Source: Phytoactinopolyspora limicola
GTDB taxonomy: Bacteria > Actinomycetota > Actinomycetes > Jiangellales > Jiangellaceae
Assembly (NCBI RefSeq): GCF_011320225.1
Contig: NZ_JAAOEN010000002.1
Coordinates: 372,584-436,583, forward strand
Length of the DNA: 64,000 nt
Direction: 5' to 3'
The position numbers were made by a program, and so were the translations under genes. A model generated the notes under the pieces. The model made no database searches. It was not told the DNA's origin and saw only the letters and a list, made by a program, of their open reading frames with translations. The stretch's first letter is position 1. Each line of letters opens with the position of its first letter. Positions 63,847 through 64,000 of the stretch are shown here, piece after piece.

Positions 63847-64000
63847 ACCATCACTGCGGCGGCGAGAAGGACCAGACCCACACCAACGACGACGACACCC
63901 AGCCATGTCCGGCCCGAACGCCAACCGTACGCACCGACCTCTGGCTCGGCCGATCGGACATCCTCGTTCGGCACGTGGTTCTCAGCCGGCTGTAGGTGCT
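63834..64000 (-). CDS. membrane protein C-terminus (partial at right edge)
   Basis: An open frame enters from the right and ends at TGA 63834-63836. About 54 residues are visible: a polar segment (NEDVRSAEPEVGAYGWRSG), then one hydrophobic helix (TWLGVVVVGVGLVLLAAAVM) at the very C-terminus. The pattern suggests a small membrane or C-terminally anchored protein. No family can be named. Confidence 0.5.
   Translation of the reverse strand, partial: HLQPAENHVPNEDVRSAEPEVGAYGWRSGRTWLGVVVVGVGLVLLAAAVMVAVS

Overview
The window is a gene-dense stretch of high-GC chromosome from an actinobacterium. This is supported by two F420/flavin luciferase-like oxidoreductases, leaderless genes with a TANNNT box 6-7 nt before the start codon, an accD5-(DUF3817)-accE-maf locus beside birA, the block enolase-ftsB-DUF501-ppx/gppA, a cbs-SGNH hydrolase-thiolase block, and WXG100-like proteins without a secretion apparatus. 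Genus cannot be fixed from the sequence alone. There is no rRNA, phage, insertion sequence, CRISPR array or replication origin. One tRNA is present.

Layout. 1-4.2 kb: a DrrAB-type ABC exporter (cut at the left edge), a DUF2089 regulator with its partner protein, and threonine dehydratase. 4.4-12.3 kb: secreted M28 peptidase, F420-dependent oxidoreductase, cystathionine gamma-synthase, YczE membrane protein with divergent MocR regulator, MsrA, and a glyoxalase-fold protein. 12.5-15 kb: membrane protein, PCuAC copper chaperone and Tat-exported DyP peroxidase. 15-20.5 kb: CBS, SGNH hydrolase, thiolase, DUF4287, BI-1. 20.8-26.2 kb: DUF3352 protein, amidotransferase, phosphoesterase, hydrolase, cold-shock protein and a tRNA. 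26.3-34.3 kb: deformylase, ACT protein, CFA-synthase-like methyltransferase, a Rex-operator-controlled type II NADH dehydrogenase, and a metQ-metN-metI-LLM operon preceded by a Met/Cys-rich leader peptide. 34.6-40 kb: TetR, an MFS-SDR fusion and a WXG-like/DUF1023/lipoprotein operon. 40-44.3 kb: UDG family 5, Ppx/GppA, DUF501, FtsB, enolase. 44.5-48.5 kb: a second WXG-like/lipoprotein module, a class III cyclase and a PH-domain protein. 48.6-59.8 kb: birA, ppc, two paralogous lipoproteins, accD5, DUF3817, accE, DUF885, maf. 60.4-64 kb: a LiuR-type MerR regulator divergent from an acyl-CoA dehydrogenase/carboxyltransferase operon.

Sulfur metabolism recurs: methionine uptake (metNIQ), cystathionine gamma-synthase, cystathionine beta-synthase, MsrA and threonine dehydratase. 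Acyl-CoA carboxylation is the other theme: BirA, AccD5, AccE, a second carboxyltransferase and an acyl-CoA dehydrogenase.

The most unusual signal is non-coding. A family of palindromes, usually 55-66 bp, carries TGATC/GATCA near the outer ends of both arms and sits mainly just after stop codons or between convergent genes. Two are perfect 64- and 66-bp palindromes. Arm sequences differ between copies but stay self-complementary, and in several cases the TGATCA motif supplies a gene's TGA stop. The extreme case is a 162-bp perfect inverted repeat around a 343-bp loop between maf and the second carboxyltransferase gene.
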